From a bacterium (GTDB taxonomy: Bacteria > Myxococcota_A > Bradymonadia > REDH01), in the NCBI GenBank assembly GCA_030427825.1, contig JAUICO010000004.1, positions 19,548 through 83,547 of the forward strand: a stretch of 64,000 nt of DNA. The letters are read 5' to 3'. The notes beneath the pieces are model-generated. The model was not told where the DNA came from and did no database searches. It saw only the letters and a list, made by a program, of their open reading frames with translations. Positions 17,258 through 26,229 of the stretch are shown here, piece by piece. Position 1 is the first letter of the stretch. Every line of letters starts with the position of its first letter. Both the position numbers and the translations under genes were made by a program.

Positions 17258-19204
17258 ATGACCCGATTTACCCTACGCACATTCTTCGTGTTCGCAGGAC
17301 TGCGCGTCCTGTCGCTGGTGCTGCACTACTGCGGACCCAGCCCCTATGGCGGACGACTCGTCGTCAATCCGGACCGCTTTCTACCCGACGCCATCATCGC
17401 CGAGCTGGGCATGATGGGCCTCATCACCCTCTTCTTCGTCGTCCTACGCCTTCTGTTCAGGCGGGAGCGGGCGCGTTGGTGCATCGACATCGGACTGGTG
17501 TCGGCACTCTCCATGTACGTTGTCTTCGGCCAGTTCGACGGCGAGACCGTGCGCTGGCTCGGCCAGCACATCAGCGTGACTTTCCTGCGCACCTACTTCG
17601 GAGTGCGTGACACACACATGCTGGGCCGACTCCTCGCGAGTGACGTGCTCTTCTCCGCAATTGCGCTGATCCAGGCCATCGTGGCGGTCGTCGCTGCGGT
17701 GCTGGTCTGGCGCAGGCGAGAGCCCCTTCTCGTCGACGCCGACAGGAAACACCTGGTGGTGTTCGCTCTGCTCACGGTCTTTGGGCTGACCGCACACCTG
17801 TGGCTGCGACAATCCGAGAAGCGGTGGCGGCGGGTAAAACCCGCCGCGTGGAGCGTCGCTGAAGACGCGTGGCGCGGAATCACCGGCGCCGACAACCCGA
17901 GGAACCCGCGACGCGCGGCACAGGATTTCTGGTCGCTGGCGCATACCGGCGATATCGACGGAGACGCTCCGCCACAGAGCGGAGGCCCCTACCCTCTGTA
18001 CCGCGACACGAACCTCGGTGAGCTGACACCGGAGGAGTTCGCCGCGCAGGACCGTAGCGAGCGGCCCAACGTCATCATCATTGTCTTCGAGACCATGCGC
18101 GGCTGGATGACCGGCTGGCACCCCGGCACGACCGTCGAGTCCGACACACCACGCACTGACGAGTTCATCCGCGAGAACGCACAGTACTTCCCTTTCACGC
18201 ACAGCAACGGCTTCCCCAGCGTGGAGGGATGCATGGGCATGCACCTCGGCTTGTGGCCGCACTTCCGCAACATCGTGTTTTCTCAGTACCTGCACGTGCG
18301 CACCCTGGGATTCCCCGAAGTTCTGCGTGAGGCCGGCTATCAGTCATTCGCGCTGCTGGGGGCGGACCCCTCATTCTCGAACTTCACTCCCTGGTTTCAG
18401 CGCTGGTACGACGACTACGAATACGACCCTGCGAACGTGCACGACGGGCCGATCCTCGACCGCTTCTACGAGCGTATCGAAGCGGCGCTGAATGAAGACT
18501 CGGCGCCCCTGCTGGCGCTCGCGTGGACGGCCACAACGCACCCACCGTACGACGTCCCACCCGAGAGCGGCGTACGGCCGGCAGACACCACCGAAGAGCG
18601 CTTCCGTCAGGCGATGCAGTACGCCGACATCTATGTGTCGGGCATTCTGGATCGCCTCAAGGCTCGGGATGACTGGGACAATACGATCGTGATTCTCCTC
18701 GGTGATCACGCCCAGCCCACAGTGTGGCAACGGCAACATGAGGACGAGGTCGGCGAGCTGAACCCCGGCCACACATGGACGGGTCTCGCAATTACGGGCG
18801 GCTGGCACGGTCGACCGACGCCGGGTCGCCGCGACGAGATCATCAGCCACATCGACCTCGCTCCGACGCTGCTCACGATGCTCAATCTCCGCGTCGGCAA
18901 CGCGTTCATCGGTCAGGATCTCAACGGCGCGAACTTCGTAGAGCGACCGGCCTGGGCCTTCCGCTACGACACGATCGCGCGCTCGCGACCCGACGACAGA
19001 ACCATTTTTTCTATGCGCGGCCGAGAAGCCACACAGTATCAACTCGACCGGACCAGCGAGCTCTCATATGGGCTGCTCGAAGGCCACGGGAACGAATACG
19101 GACCTGCGCGCGACTTCGACATCGCGCGCTACCAGGACGCCTTCCGATACTACGGTCGCCTCTTTGATCGGAACCTGCTGATGCCCCCGCTTGAAGAGCA
19201 ATGA
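17258..19204 (+). CDS. LtaS-like membrane phosphoglycerol transferase (alkaline phosphatase superfamily)
   Basis: A 648-residue protein with about five N-terminal membrane helices (to about residue 185), then a large extracytoplasmic sulfatase-fold domain. Motifs: RPNVIIIVFETMRGWMTG at the domain start (metal-ligand Glu), a HSNGFPSVEGCMG segment where a Ser or Thr would be the nucleophile, WTATTHPPYD and VILLGDHAQP (metal-binding GDH). This is the layout of LtaS, MdoB/OpgB and related phosphoglycerol transferases. The Ser in FPSVEG in place of the usual Thr is worth noting. Middle gene of a tight three-gene cluster; it overlaps the next gene by four bases (ATGA). Confidence 0.75.
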   Translation: MTRFTLRTFFVFAGLRVLSLVLHYCGPSPYGGRLVVNPDRFLPDAIIAELGMMGLITLFFVVLRLLFRRERARWCIDIGLVSALSMYVVFGQFDGETVRWLGQHISVTFLRTYFGVRDTHMLGRLLASDVLFSAIALIQAIVAVVAAVLVWRRREPLLVDADRKHLVVFALLTVFGLTAHLWLRQSEKRWRRVKPAAWSVAEDAWRGITGADNPRNPRRAAQDFWSLAHTGDIDGDAPPQSGGPYPLYRDTNLGELTPEEFAAQDRSERPNVIIIVFETMRGWMTGWHPGTTVESDTPRTDEFIRENAQYFPFTHSNGFPSVEGCMGMHLGLWPHFRNIVFSQYLHVRTLGFPEVLREAGYQSFALLGADPSFSNFTPWFQRWYDDYEYDPANVHDGPILDRFYERIEAALNEDSAPLLALAWTATTHPPYDVPPESGVRPADTTEERFRQAMQYADIYVSGILDRLKARDDWDNTIVILLGDHAQPTVWQRQHEDEVGELNPGHTWTGLAITGGWHGRPTPGRRDEIISHIDLAPTLLTMLNLRVGNAFIGQDLNGANFVERPAWAFRYDTIARSRPDDRTIFSMRGREATQYQLDRTSELSYGLLEGHGNEYGPARDFDIARYQDAFRYYGRLFDRNLLMPPLEEQ

Positions 19205-20241
19205 GCGCTCGCGAAACTCTCACGAGGCTTGAGACCTGGGCGAAGAGCCCCGGTGGAAAGCGCGCGATCAACATCATCCGAGCCCTGCTCTTCATCGCCG
19301 TCATCGCCTTCCTGATCTACCGCATCTCGCTGATCGGCTGGGGGCGTGTGTGGGCTGAGCGGCCGCGCACCATCTGGTTCTACGTCGTCGGGCTGGGCAT
19401 CTACTTCTACCTGCCTGCCTTTGAGTCCATCATCTACCATCGCCTGTTCGGAGCTTCGCCGCGGGTCCTGCTGCCGGCGCTGATTCAGAAGCGCGTCCTG
19501 AACATGGATCTCTTCGACTACTCCGGCGAGGTCTTCTTCGTTGCCTGGGCGCGGCGCAGGAAGCTCTCTGACAGGGTCCTCGGGCTCACGAAAGACAACC
19601 TCATCATGTCGTCGGCTGCCTCCAACATCGGTGCCGTCGTGATGCTGACGGTGCTCGTATCTGCAGGCTTTGTCTCGGTCGATGATCTCACCGGTGGCCG
19701 CAGTGGCTGGGTAATCGTCGGCGGCACGTTCATCCTCATTATCGCGATGGGCGCGATACTGACGCTGCGCAAAGCAATCTTCACCAGCGACCTGCCGACC
19801 CTGGGCTTTCTCTTCGGCACACACACCGCGCGTTTCGTCACAATCAGCGCTCTGCAGGTGCTGCAGTGGTGGGTCGTGCTGCCGGACACGCCTTTCACTG
19901 TCTGGGCCACGGTGCTGGCTGTGTATACCGTCGCGCATCGGCTGCCACTGATCCCGGCCAAGGACCTGGTATCAGCGACCCTGGTAGTCAGCATCGGCGG
20001 AACGCTGGACGCATCCACCGCCGCGATCGCGAGCATGCTGGTCGTGCGCGCCGCGATGGAGAAGGCTGTCGGTGCAGGCGTCTACCTCCTCGCCGGCCTC
20101 GCAGACACCAGGGACCCGACGGATGGGCCGACTCACCCGGATGCACCCGTGTCCACGGACAGGCCTGCGAAGTCAGGCACTACTGCGGCGTCTCCACAGT
20201 CGGGCGGGCAAGATCCAGACCCCCGGGATACCCGTAGCTGA
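19201..20241 (+). CDS. Polytopic membrane protein, flippase-like (AglD/LPG-synthase transmembrane type)
   Basis: A 346-residue protein with roughly eight membrane helices and a hydrophilic Asp/Pro/Thr-rich tail (about residues 300-346). The arrangement, including an early FYLPAFESIIYHRLFG loop and late YTVAHRLPLIPAKDLV, resembles the YbhN/AglD/MprF membrane region family associated with lipid-linked sugar or lipid handling, though no diagnostic motif is visible. Its ATG overlaps the stop of the LtaS-like gene, so it is translationally coupled; a role in moving a lipid-linked precursor for the phosphoglycerol-transfer genes is inferred. Its 3' end overlaps the convergent lipoprotein gene by 62 bases. 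Confidence 0.65.
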   Translation: MSARETLTRLETWAKSPGGKRAINIIRALLFIAVIAFLIYRISLIGWGRVWAERPRTIWFYVVGLGIYFYLPAFESIIYHRLFGASPRVLLPALIQKRVLNMDLFDYSGEVFFVAWARRRKLSDRVLGLTKDNLIMSSAASNIGAVVMLTVLVSAGFVSVDDLTGGRSGWVIVGGTFILIIAMGAILTLRKAIFTSDLPTLGFLFGTHTARFVTISALQVLQWWVVLPDTPFTVWATVLAVYTVAHRLPLIPAKDLVSATLVVSIGGTLDASTAAIASMLVVRAAMEKAVGAGVYLLAGLADTRDPTDGPTHPDAPVSTDRPAKSGTTAASPQSGGQDPDPRDTRS

Positions 20242-21934
20242 CCGCGCCGCTGTATCCGAAGCCGTACACGCCAAAGCCCTCTTCGCCAGGCGTATCCAGT
20301 GAGTGCCGTCCCGGCTCGACACTGACGTACGCGACCTGCCAGGTGCCACCCGCGACCGGCTGAAACAGCGTGTCGGCAAGCGGGGCGCCATCCATCATCA
20401 CGCGCACGCCGGCCGGACGCACAACGGTCAGCCAGTCTTCGGAATAGTCTTCAGGCGTGAGGACGACATACTCGTTGCGATACTGCTCTGTGGGTACAGC
20501 CAGTATCATTGCCGGATCCCCTTTCGTTGAGGTGATCCGCGCATCCTGCTGACTGACCAGATATTGGACCACCATCACCGGCGCGGAGGCGCTAACAACA
20601 AACGAGTCGAGGGCCTCCGCTTCAGCAAATTGCCCCGCGTTCAGGGTGACACCGTTGAGCCCGGCGACCGGCGGATCCGTCGTAATCGTGGTGCCATTCT
20701 GCGAGGCAACAATGCGCCATATGTCAGGCTCGTTGCCCCGCGGCGGGCTGTGCACGGCCAGCACCTCGTTTCGCCACGTGTCCACCGGGAACATCTGCTG
20801 CTCCATGTGGTCGGCGCAACAGAGTCTGTCCTCCTCATCTCTCTCGCCGATGATCGCTTCTTCATGACCGCCAAACACGACAACGGGCGCGCTCGAAACA
20901 ATGTGTGTTCCCGTCATATCGCCGATCGTCGACGTGAACCCCTCCAGCTCGCTCTTTGCTTCAAAGTTGAGCACTTCGAAGGGGCCGATGACGAAGTTGT
21001 GTGTGCTTCCCGCAGTGATTCCCTGAAAGTCCGGCCCATCGATGATGTCGGCGCTGAAGGTAATCGTCACCCGGGTCTGTTCCGTCACGCCCACGATAGT
21101 AAACCAGCCGTTCTGCGGCTCGAACCCAATCCCGCCGACGCCTGAACCCCAGCTGGCGACGTAGTACTCGGTGCCCAGCGCGCTCGAAGGCAGAAGCAGC
21201 GACGCGTCATTCGACGCCACACCGACGTTGTTCAGCGGATTGAACTGGTAGGCAATCACCGGCTCGCTGGACGCGATGCGAAAGCTGCGCAGCGAGCGCG
21301 TCGAATTCTCCACATCCAGGCGGGGAAAGGTGAAGACGCGGGTCTGCCCCGAGGGCACGGTCATTGTGCTCGTCGGCATGGGCACATCAACGCCGGCTTC
21401 TACAATGATCTCCGCCGGCCTTGGCGAGACGTTGCCGAACACCACCGCGTGGGGAATCGCTCGGGGATCGCCAAAGGGATCCGCGTACTGAGGCAGATCC
21501 ACCGACCAGTACTCACAGCCGATATAGCTCGGAGTCTTCCCGACGGCGGCGCAGCCTTCCGCGCACTCCCCGCCGGCACACGCCTCAAAAGCGAGCGCGT
21601 CACAAACCTCGACCTCTACGAATCCAACCTCGGGCCGACATTCGAGCACGGTCGTCTGGTCCGCATTGCAGATGCGCTCTCCGATCGTGCACCCGCCGCC
21701 GGTCTCTGGAACGTCGCTGGAGACCGTGTCAGCGGACCCTGTATCGCCGGTGTCGCCCCCTGTGTCCGATGTGGTGTCACCTCCGCCGGCGTCATCACCG
21801 ACCGCCACACATTCACCCTCGAACAGCGTCAGTCCCGGGCCACAACGCGCCGGGGTACCTGTACCTTCGCCGTCGTCACCACAGGCAGCGAGCAGCGCAA
21901 CCGCCGCCACACAAGTGTAGATCCTGAGCTTCAT
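20180..21934 (-). CDS. IgGFc-binding-domain lipoprotein
   Basis: The ATG at 21934 is preceded by GGAGGGG and gives a lipoprotein signal ending LLAA-Cys18; the protein has 584 residues. The mature part starts with a GDTTSDTGGDTGDTG linker and a Cys-rich segment (about 90-160), then a domain of repeated beta segments (about 165-575) with motifs such as AEIIVEAGVD, TRVFTFPRL, SEPVIAYQFNPLNN, SDASLLLP-like NDASLLLPSSALG and GTHIVSSAPVVVFGGHE. These match the IgGFc-binding repeat seen in many large secreted proteins of deltaproteobacterial relatives. Probably a surface adhesin or carbohydrate-binding scaffold. The last 62 coding bases overlap the convergent membrane protein gene. Confidence 0.8.
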   Translation of the reverse strand: MKLRIYTCVAAVALLAACGDDGEGTGTPARCGPGLTLFEGECVAVGDDAGGGDTTSDTGGDTGDTGSADTVSSDVPETGGGCTIGERICNADQTTVLECRPEVGFVEVEVCDALAFEACAGGECAEGCAAVGKTPSYIGCEYWSVDLPQYADPFGDPRAIPHAVVFGNVSPRPAEIIVEAGVDVPMPTSTMTVPSGQTRVFTFPRLDVENSTRSLRSFRIASSEPVIAYQFNPLNNVGVASNDASLLLPSSALGTEYYVASWGSGVGGIGFEPQNGWFTIVGVTEQTRVTITFSADIIDGPDFQGITAGSTHNFVIGPFEVLNFEAKSELEGFTSTIGDMTGTHIVSSAPVVVFGGHEEAIIGERDEEDRLCCADHMEQQMFPVDTWRNEVLAVHSPPRGNEPDIWRIVASQNGTTITTDPPVAGLNGVTLNAGQFAEAEALDSFVVSASAPVMVVQYLVSQQDARITSTKGDPAMILAVPTEQYRNEYVVLTPEDYSEDWLTVVRPAGVRVMMDGAPLADTLFQPVAGGTWQVAYVSVEPGRHSLDTPGEEGFGVYGFGYSGAVSYGYPGGLDLARPTVETPQ

Positions 21935-22021
21935 ATCCCCCTCCAGCGAGTCCTTTCCTGCAGGGTTAGGCCAAAGCGCCCGCGCCGTCGACGACAACGT
22001 CTCTCACAGACAACGTCGCTA

Positions 22022-23236
22022 TCAGGCGCGGCGGCTGACCTGCGATGCGCCGCCCTTCCAGCTCTCATCGATGAGAGAGCGTACGGACAGCTCCTGCGGG
22101 TCCCTGCCCCAGACGTTCTCCAGACGGAGTACACCGCGGGGACACACCTCAGCGCAGAGACCGCAGCCTACGCAGCTGGCCCGCGTAAATGACACGTTAC
22201 TCTGGGCGTACTGACGCACGTCGATACCCATCTCGCAATACTTCGAGCACATGCCGCACGAGATGCACATGTCGCGCTTCACGCGAATCCGGTAGCGACC
22301 GAACTTCTGTATCAGCCCGAGAATCCCGGCCATCGGGCAGGCGAAGCGACACCAGATGCGTGTGCCACCGATGGGATACAGCGCAACCCCAACGATTCCC
22401 GAGAGAATCGCGACGACGATGATTCCGTACCATCGGCGGAAGGAGTCGGCGGCTTTTCCGAGGCCCGCGCTGTCAGGCATCACAGCAGACATAAACCAAA
22501 CAGCGGTACTGACGAACGCGATCGCAACGACCGCATTGATCGTAACCTTTTCGATCTGCCAGGCGCGGTTCGACTTGGACGACAGATGCCGCCAGGGCTC
22601 GCCGAATGTGTTCGCGAGTCCGCCGCAACCACACACCCATGAACAATACCATCGCTTGCCGAAAAGGACGGTCATGACCGGGATCAGCAGGATCGAGGCG
22701 AAGAAGCCGTACATCACCAGCACGGGGCCGTAGTACGAAAAGTTTCGCGGATCGAGATAGTCAATCTTCAGAGGCCAGAGGTATGAGAAGTAGTACTCGG
22801 GATTTCCGAAGAACTTGAGCATGAGCGGTATCGAGAAGGCGAAGCTCACCTGGATGAACATGACCACGGCGGTGCGCACAATCTGATATCGATTGTGTCG
22901 ATACTTCCAGATTACGTATGAGCCGCCGCCGGTAATCGCGAGCGTGTACAGGAAGCCATAGAGGGTCCAGCGGCTCGCCAGCACCGTGACCTCACCGGTC
23001 TCGGGATCCGTCCTCTTGAAGAAGGAAAACAGGCTCTGTGAGAACGACTCCATCGCTTCGGTCGCCGGCCAGATCCAGCTCTGAAAGCGCTGCACAAAAT
23101 CCGTCGGCTCCTCGAAGGGCGCGCCGAGATAGAGGACGACATAGAACACCGCGAGAACGGCGGCGATGAGCCAGGCCGAGATGCCACGGTTCTTTACGTC
23201 ATGCGTAAATCGTCCCCACGCAGTTTGTTTGATCAT
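22022..23236 (-). CDS. Membrane-bound 4Fe-4S ferredoxin-like protein (NapH/NosR C-terminal type)
   Basis: A 404-residue protein with about six membrane helices. It carries the two inverted CxxxCP-like motifs of the NapH/NosR/CcoG group (CSWVCGCG and CRFACPMAG) at membrane edges, followed by two 4Fe-4S sites near the C-terminus, CISCGMCSKYCEMG and CVGCGLCAEVCPRG. Such proteins shuttle electrons between quinols and soluble or periplasmic reductases. Its ATG overlaps the TGA of the preceding FAD-oxidoreductase gene by one base (TGATG), so the two are translationally coupled and very likely form one electron-transfer module. The terminal reductase is not in the window. Confidence 0.85.
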   Translation of the reverse strand: MIKQTAWGRFTHDVKNRGISAWLIAAVLAVFYVVLYLGAPFEEPTDFVQRFQSWIWPATEAMESFSQSLFSFFKRTDPETGEVTVLASRWTLYGFLYTLAITGGGSYVIWKYRHNRYQIVRTAVVMFIQVSFAFSIPLMLKFFGNPEYYFSYLWPLKIDYLDPRNFSYYGPVLVMYGFFASILLIPVMTVLFGKRWYCSWVCGCGGLANTFGEPWRHLSSKSNRAWQIEKVTINAVVAIAFVSTAVWFMSAVMPDSAGLGKAADSFRRWYGIIVVAILSGIVGVALYPIGGTRIWCRFACPMAGILGLIQKFGRYRIRVKRDMCISCGMCSKYCEMGIDVRQYAQSNVSFTRASCVGCGLCAEVCPRGVLRLENVWGRDPQELSVRSLIDESWKGGASQVSRRA

Positions 23237-24540
23237 CAGGCGGCTCCGAGGCTGCGTGGCTGGTCGGTCAAAGGAAGATCGCTGCGAACCAGATCACGTA
23301 GAGGCGCACGTCCGAACTCGACATCATACTGTGCGGCGCGCAGCTTCGTCAGCACCCACTCCGGGTCGCGGCGTTCCTGCACCCAGCGCTCCAGGATCTC
23401 GTGATCCCATCGAGAGCCGAGCATGTTGAAGCCGATCACAGCGCCATCATGGTGAACGATCCGCACCGACAGGTCTCGCTTCGGGTGCTTCAGATAAATG
23501 GTCTGAGAGCCCTCAGGCGCCAGCATCACATCACCAACTGTGGTGTATTCCACTTCGAAGAACTTCGAGCTGTTGAAGAATATAGGGCGACGGTAGGCCG
23601 CCCTCTCACCATACAGATTCCGCGCCGTCAGTATCCCGTGCCGCTTTGCGGAGTACCAGATCGACTCGATGTAGGGATCGCCTTCGTCTGTGTGAATCTG
23701 CGCACAGTCACCGATCGCGAAGATGTTTGGATCTTCTGTTTGCAGGAATTCATTGACGACGATTCCCCGGTCGATGGGAGGCGGGTCCCTAAACTCCTTC
23801 AGTCGGGCAACGTTGGGCCGCACGCCGGCGCAGACCCCAAGCATCTGGCAGTCGATGACATCGCCGGCGCTTGTGTGCACGCGGGACACTCGACCTTCGG
23901 CGTCGTGCTCTACCTTTGTCATTTCTTCCGAAAGCCGTATGTCGACCCCGTGGTCGCGCATATGGCGGGTCACGAAGTCGGCCTCCTCCTCGCCGATCGC
24001 CATTGGCCAATACCAGGGCTCTCGCACCAGAAAGGTGACCTCTACGCCGTGAAAGCGGAGGCACTCGACCAGCTCGATCCCGATCAGGCCGCCTCCGACC
24101 ACGACCGCCCGACGGGTCGATGGGGTAAGGGATTCGCACTCGTCCAGGTCCTGCATCGAGATGAAGTGCACGACGCCCTTCTTTACGTCGTCGATCCCCT
24201 CCCAACCAAACATATTCGCGCTGGCCCCAACCGCATACACGAGCCGATCATAGTCGTAGGTCTTCGCGCCATCGACAGTGACAGTTCGTGCCGACGCATC
24301 GTGATCAGTGACCCACCCTCGCACGCAGTTGATTCGCTGTCGCTGCCACGCGTGGCGCTCGAAGGGTTCGAGATCGCGCCGGGACATCATATCCATGTAT
24401 GCGTACATCAGCGCTGTACGCGAGAAGAAGTAGTCCGTCTCACCGCCGATCATGGTGATGTCCGCCGAGGAGTCGCGTTGACGGACCGCGAGGGCACAGT
24501 TCGCTCCAGCGACTCCATTGCCAACGATTACAACTTTCAC
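23236..24540 (-). CDS. FAD/NAD(P)-dependent oxidoreductase (pyridine nucleotide-disulfide type)
   Basis: I place the start at a GTG (24540) with AGAGG five bases upstream, because the FAD-binding strand (VKVVIVGNGVAGANCAL) begins right there. The open frame continues upstream to 24738, but that part is a Pro-Ala run encoded by a G-rich repeat and overlaps the neighbouring gene. The 434-residue protein has an N-terminal GxGxxG FAD site, an internal NAD site (AVVVGGGLIGIELVE), and a third FAD motif (NIFAIGDCAQ), the layout of ferredoxin/rubredoxin or NirB-type reductases. It is coupled to the membrane ferredoxin gene downstream. Substrate is unknown. Confidence 0.88.
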   Translation of the reverse strand: MKVVIVGNGVAGANCALAVRQRDSSADITMIGGETDYFFSRTALMYAYMDMMSRRDLEPFERHAWQRQRINCVRGWVTDHDASARTVTVDGAKTYDYDRLVYAVGASANMFGWEGIDDVKKGVVHFISMQDLDECESLTPSTRRAVVVGGGLIGIELVECLRFHGVEVTFLVREPWYWPMAIGEEEADFVTRHMRDHGVDIRLSEEMTKVEHDAEGRVSRVHTSAGDVIDCQMLGVCAGVRPNVARLKEFRDPPPIDRGIVVNEFLQTEDPNIFAIGDCAQIHTDEGDPYIESIWYSAKRHGILTARNLYGERAAYRRPIFFNSSKFFEVEYTTVGDVMLAPEGSQTIYLKHPKRDLSVRIVHHDGAVIGFNMLGSRWDHEILERWVQERRDPEWVLTKLRAAQYDVEFGRAPLRDLVRSDLPLTDQPRSLGAA

Positions 24541-24560
24541 GGGCGCCTCTGCTTCACGGG

Positions 24561-24618
24561 TGAGGGTCGGGGGTCGGGGGTCGGGGGTCGGGGCCGGAGC
24601 CGGGGCCGGGGCCGGGGC
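24561..24618. repeat. G-rich tandem repeat with quadruplex potential
   Basis: On the plus strand, several copies of a GGGGGTC unit are followed by copies of GGGGCC, directly upstream of the FAD oxidoreductase start (which is on the other strand). Five or more runs of at least four G separated by two bases could fold as a G-quadruplex. If transcribed it lies in the 5' leader of the oxidoreductase mRNA as C-rich sequence. Confidence 0.6.
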
Positions 24619-24667
24619 GCGACAACGAAACGACATACGCAGGCCCCCGGCGCAGGTTACGCAGCGG

Positions 24668-25516
24668 TCAATCTTCGTTTGCGATCGCTGACTCCAGCCG
24701 CCGAATCTGCATGCGGATCGATTCATTCCACGGCGCACGGGATTGCGCCAGTTTGAGGTGCCGCAACGCGAGGTCCGGTCGCCGCAGCCCGTCGGCGTAC
24801 ACGCGACCGAGTGCCACGTGGGGCAGCGGGTCCGCGCCGGCCAATGTCACGGCCCGTTGCAGCAGCTCCACCGCGAGCACAAAGTCTCCCGAAGCCTCTG
24901 CCAGGTCGGCTCGGTGCCGGAGCTCGCGCCGGGTTTCGTCCGACGAGAAAGAGGGAGACAAATCCGCGGCGTCGGAGCCGGTCAACAGCCGGCCGCCCGG
25001 CGGCACGTCGTCGACGGCAACGGAATCCGCGGCCTCCCCGGCCGCGTCCTGCTCTGCCCGCTCCAACCTCCAGCGACGAAACTCCCTGCCCTGCGGCTGC
25101 CCCGCTGTGGCCCGCCCGCTTCGTGCCGGCGCTGTGTCCGACTCCGGTATTCCGGTTCGTGCCACCGCGCGAGGCACCGGATTTCCTGCACGACGTTGTT
25201 CGTCCCGGTCGGCGACTTTCATCAGCCGAGCGAGGCGCTGACGGACCTGCCCGCCGGAAGAACTGCGTGGCGCGGCGCCGGACTGATGTGCCGAAGAATC
25301 ACGCGCCGCAGAGGTGGGCGATGCTGACACCTTCAGGGAAGGTCGTACGCTGACCGGCGCCGCAGCGGCAGGCCTGTCAGACACCGCGGACAGGAGCTTC
25401 TCCTGCGCGGACGCGCGTGAGGGCAGCGCGCCGACGTCGATGCTCTCCGGCGCGGAATCGGCGGTGGTGGGCGCAGGCGCATGCAACCGTCTCAACTTGT
25501 CTTTCAGCTTGCTCAT
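24668..25516 (-). CDS. Disordered N-terminus with C-terminal TPR-like repeat protein
   Basis: A 282-residue protein. The first 190 residues are rich in Ala, Ser, Pro and Arg and look disordered. The last 80 residues form tetratricopeptide-like helices: ADLAEASGDFVLAVELLQRA, then GADPLPHVALGRVYADGLRRP, then DLALRHLKLAQSRAPWNESI. TPRs mediate protein-protein contacts; the partner is unknown. The gene is 127 bases upstream of the FAD-oxidoreductase start on the same strand, separated by the G-rich repeat; co-transcription is possible. The ATG at 25516 follows a short AGG. Confidence 0.65.
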   Translation of the reverse strand: MSKLKDKLRRLHAPAPTTADSAPESIDVGALPSRASAQEKLLSAVSDRPAAAAPVSVRPSLKVSASPTSAARDSSAHQSGAAPRSSSGGQVRQRLARLMKVADRDEQRRAGNPVPRAVARTGIPESDTAPARSGRATAGQPQGREFRRWRLERAEQDAAGEAADSVAVDDVPPGGRLLTGSDAADLSPSFSSDETRRELRHRADLAEASGDFVLAVELLQRAVTLAGADPLPHVALGRVYADGLRRPDLALRHLKLAQSRAPWNESIRMQIRRLESAIANED

Positions 25517-25659
25517 CGACCTGAAGACCCTATCCGCACGAGCACGTCGATGTCACGTGGCCGTTGACGTGACCGGCAGCGGATTGACGGTGTCATAGGT
25601 ACGCCGTACGGCTTGTCGCCTCTGCATTTCGCGGAAGCGGCTCTTATGGAGAAGACACA

Positions 25660-26229
25660 ATGGCAGGTATTTTGGATGCGCTCGCCCCTCAACTGAGCGG
25701 CCAGATTCTCGGACAGATCGGACAATCGCTTGGCATCAAAGACCAGAAGGCCCAGGCGGCGATTGCCGTCGCGCTGCCCGTCATCATCGGAGCACTCGCG
25801 AAGAACGCACAAAAGAAGAAGGGCGCTGAATCACTCAACAACGCGATTCAGAACGACCACGATGGCAGCATCCTCGACGACCTGGGCGGCTTCATCGGCC
25901 AGTTTCAGAACGGGCCCGGTGCCGGCATCCTCAAGCACGCGCTCGGCAAGAAGCGACCGACCGTCGAACAGCAGGTCAGCCGGCAGGTTGGATTGGATTC
26001 CGAGACCACCGGCAAGCTCTTTGAGATGCTTGCGCCCGTCGTGATGGGTCAGCTCGGCAAGTCCGCGCGCAGCGGCGGCCTCAAGGCTGATGACCTCGCC
26101 GTTGCGCTGGGCGGAGAACGCCAGCGCGCCGAGAAGAGCCCGCAGGGCGCGGTTCTGAAAGGCATCTTCGGCATGCTCGATCGTGACGGCGACGGCGTCC
26201 CGGACATTCTACAGAAGAAGAAGCGCTGA
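25660..26229 (+). CDS. DUF937 family protein
   Basis: A 189-residue protein with GGAGAAG upstream of its ATG. It matches the DUF937 pattern: an N-terminal LAPQLSGQILGQIGQSLGI helix, AIAVALPVIIGALAKNA, then GAGILKHALGKKRPTVEQQV, and KLFEMLAPVVMGQLGK. The C-terminus adds DRDGDGVPDIL, a short calcium-binding-type Asp-rich loop, then a basic tail KKKR. DUF937 proteins are small helical, often proposed to be extracytoplasmic or polymer-associated, with no settled function. No signal peptide is visible. It is divergent from the TPR gene. Confidence 0.85.
   Translation: MAGILDALAPQLSGQILGQIGQSLGIKDQKAQAAIAVALPVIIGALAKNAQKKKGAESLNNAIQNDHDGSILDDLGGFIGQFQNGPGAGILKHALGKKRPTVEQQVSRQVGLDSETTGKLFEMLAPVVMGQLGKSARSGGLKADDLAVALGGERQRAEKSPQGAVLKGIFGMLDRDGDGVPDILQKKKR

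Noticed and set aside
24541..24738. N-terminal extension of the FAD oxidoreductase
   Set aside because: It would be a Pro-Ala run from the G-rich repeat and overlaps the end of the TPR gene; the FAD site begins right after the GTG at 24540.
23401..24756. A 451-codon open frame on the plus strand
   Set aside because: It runs antisense through the FAD oxidoreductase gene, whose motifs are complete on the other strand; long antisense frames are common at this GC content.
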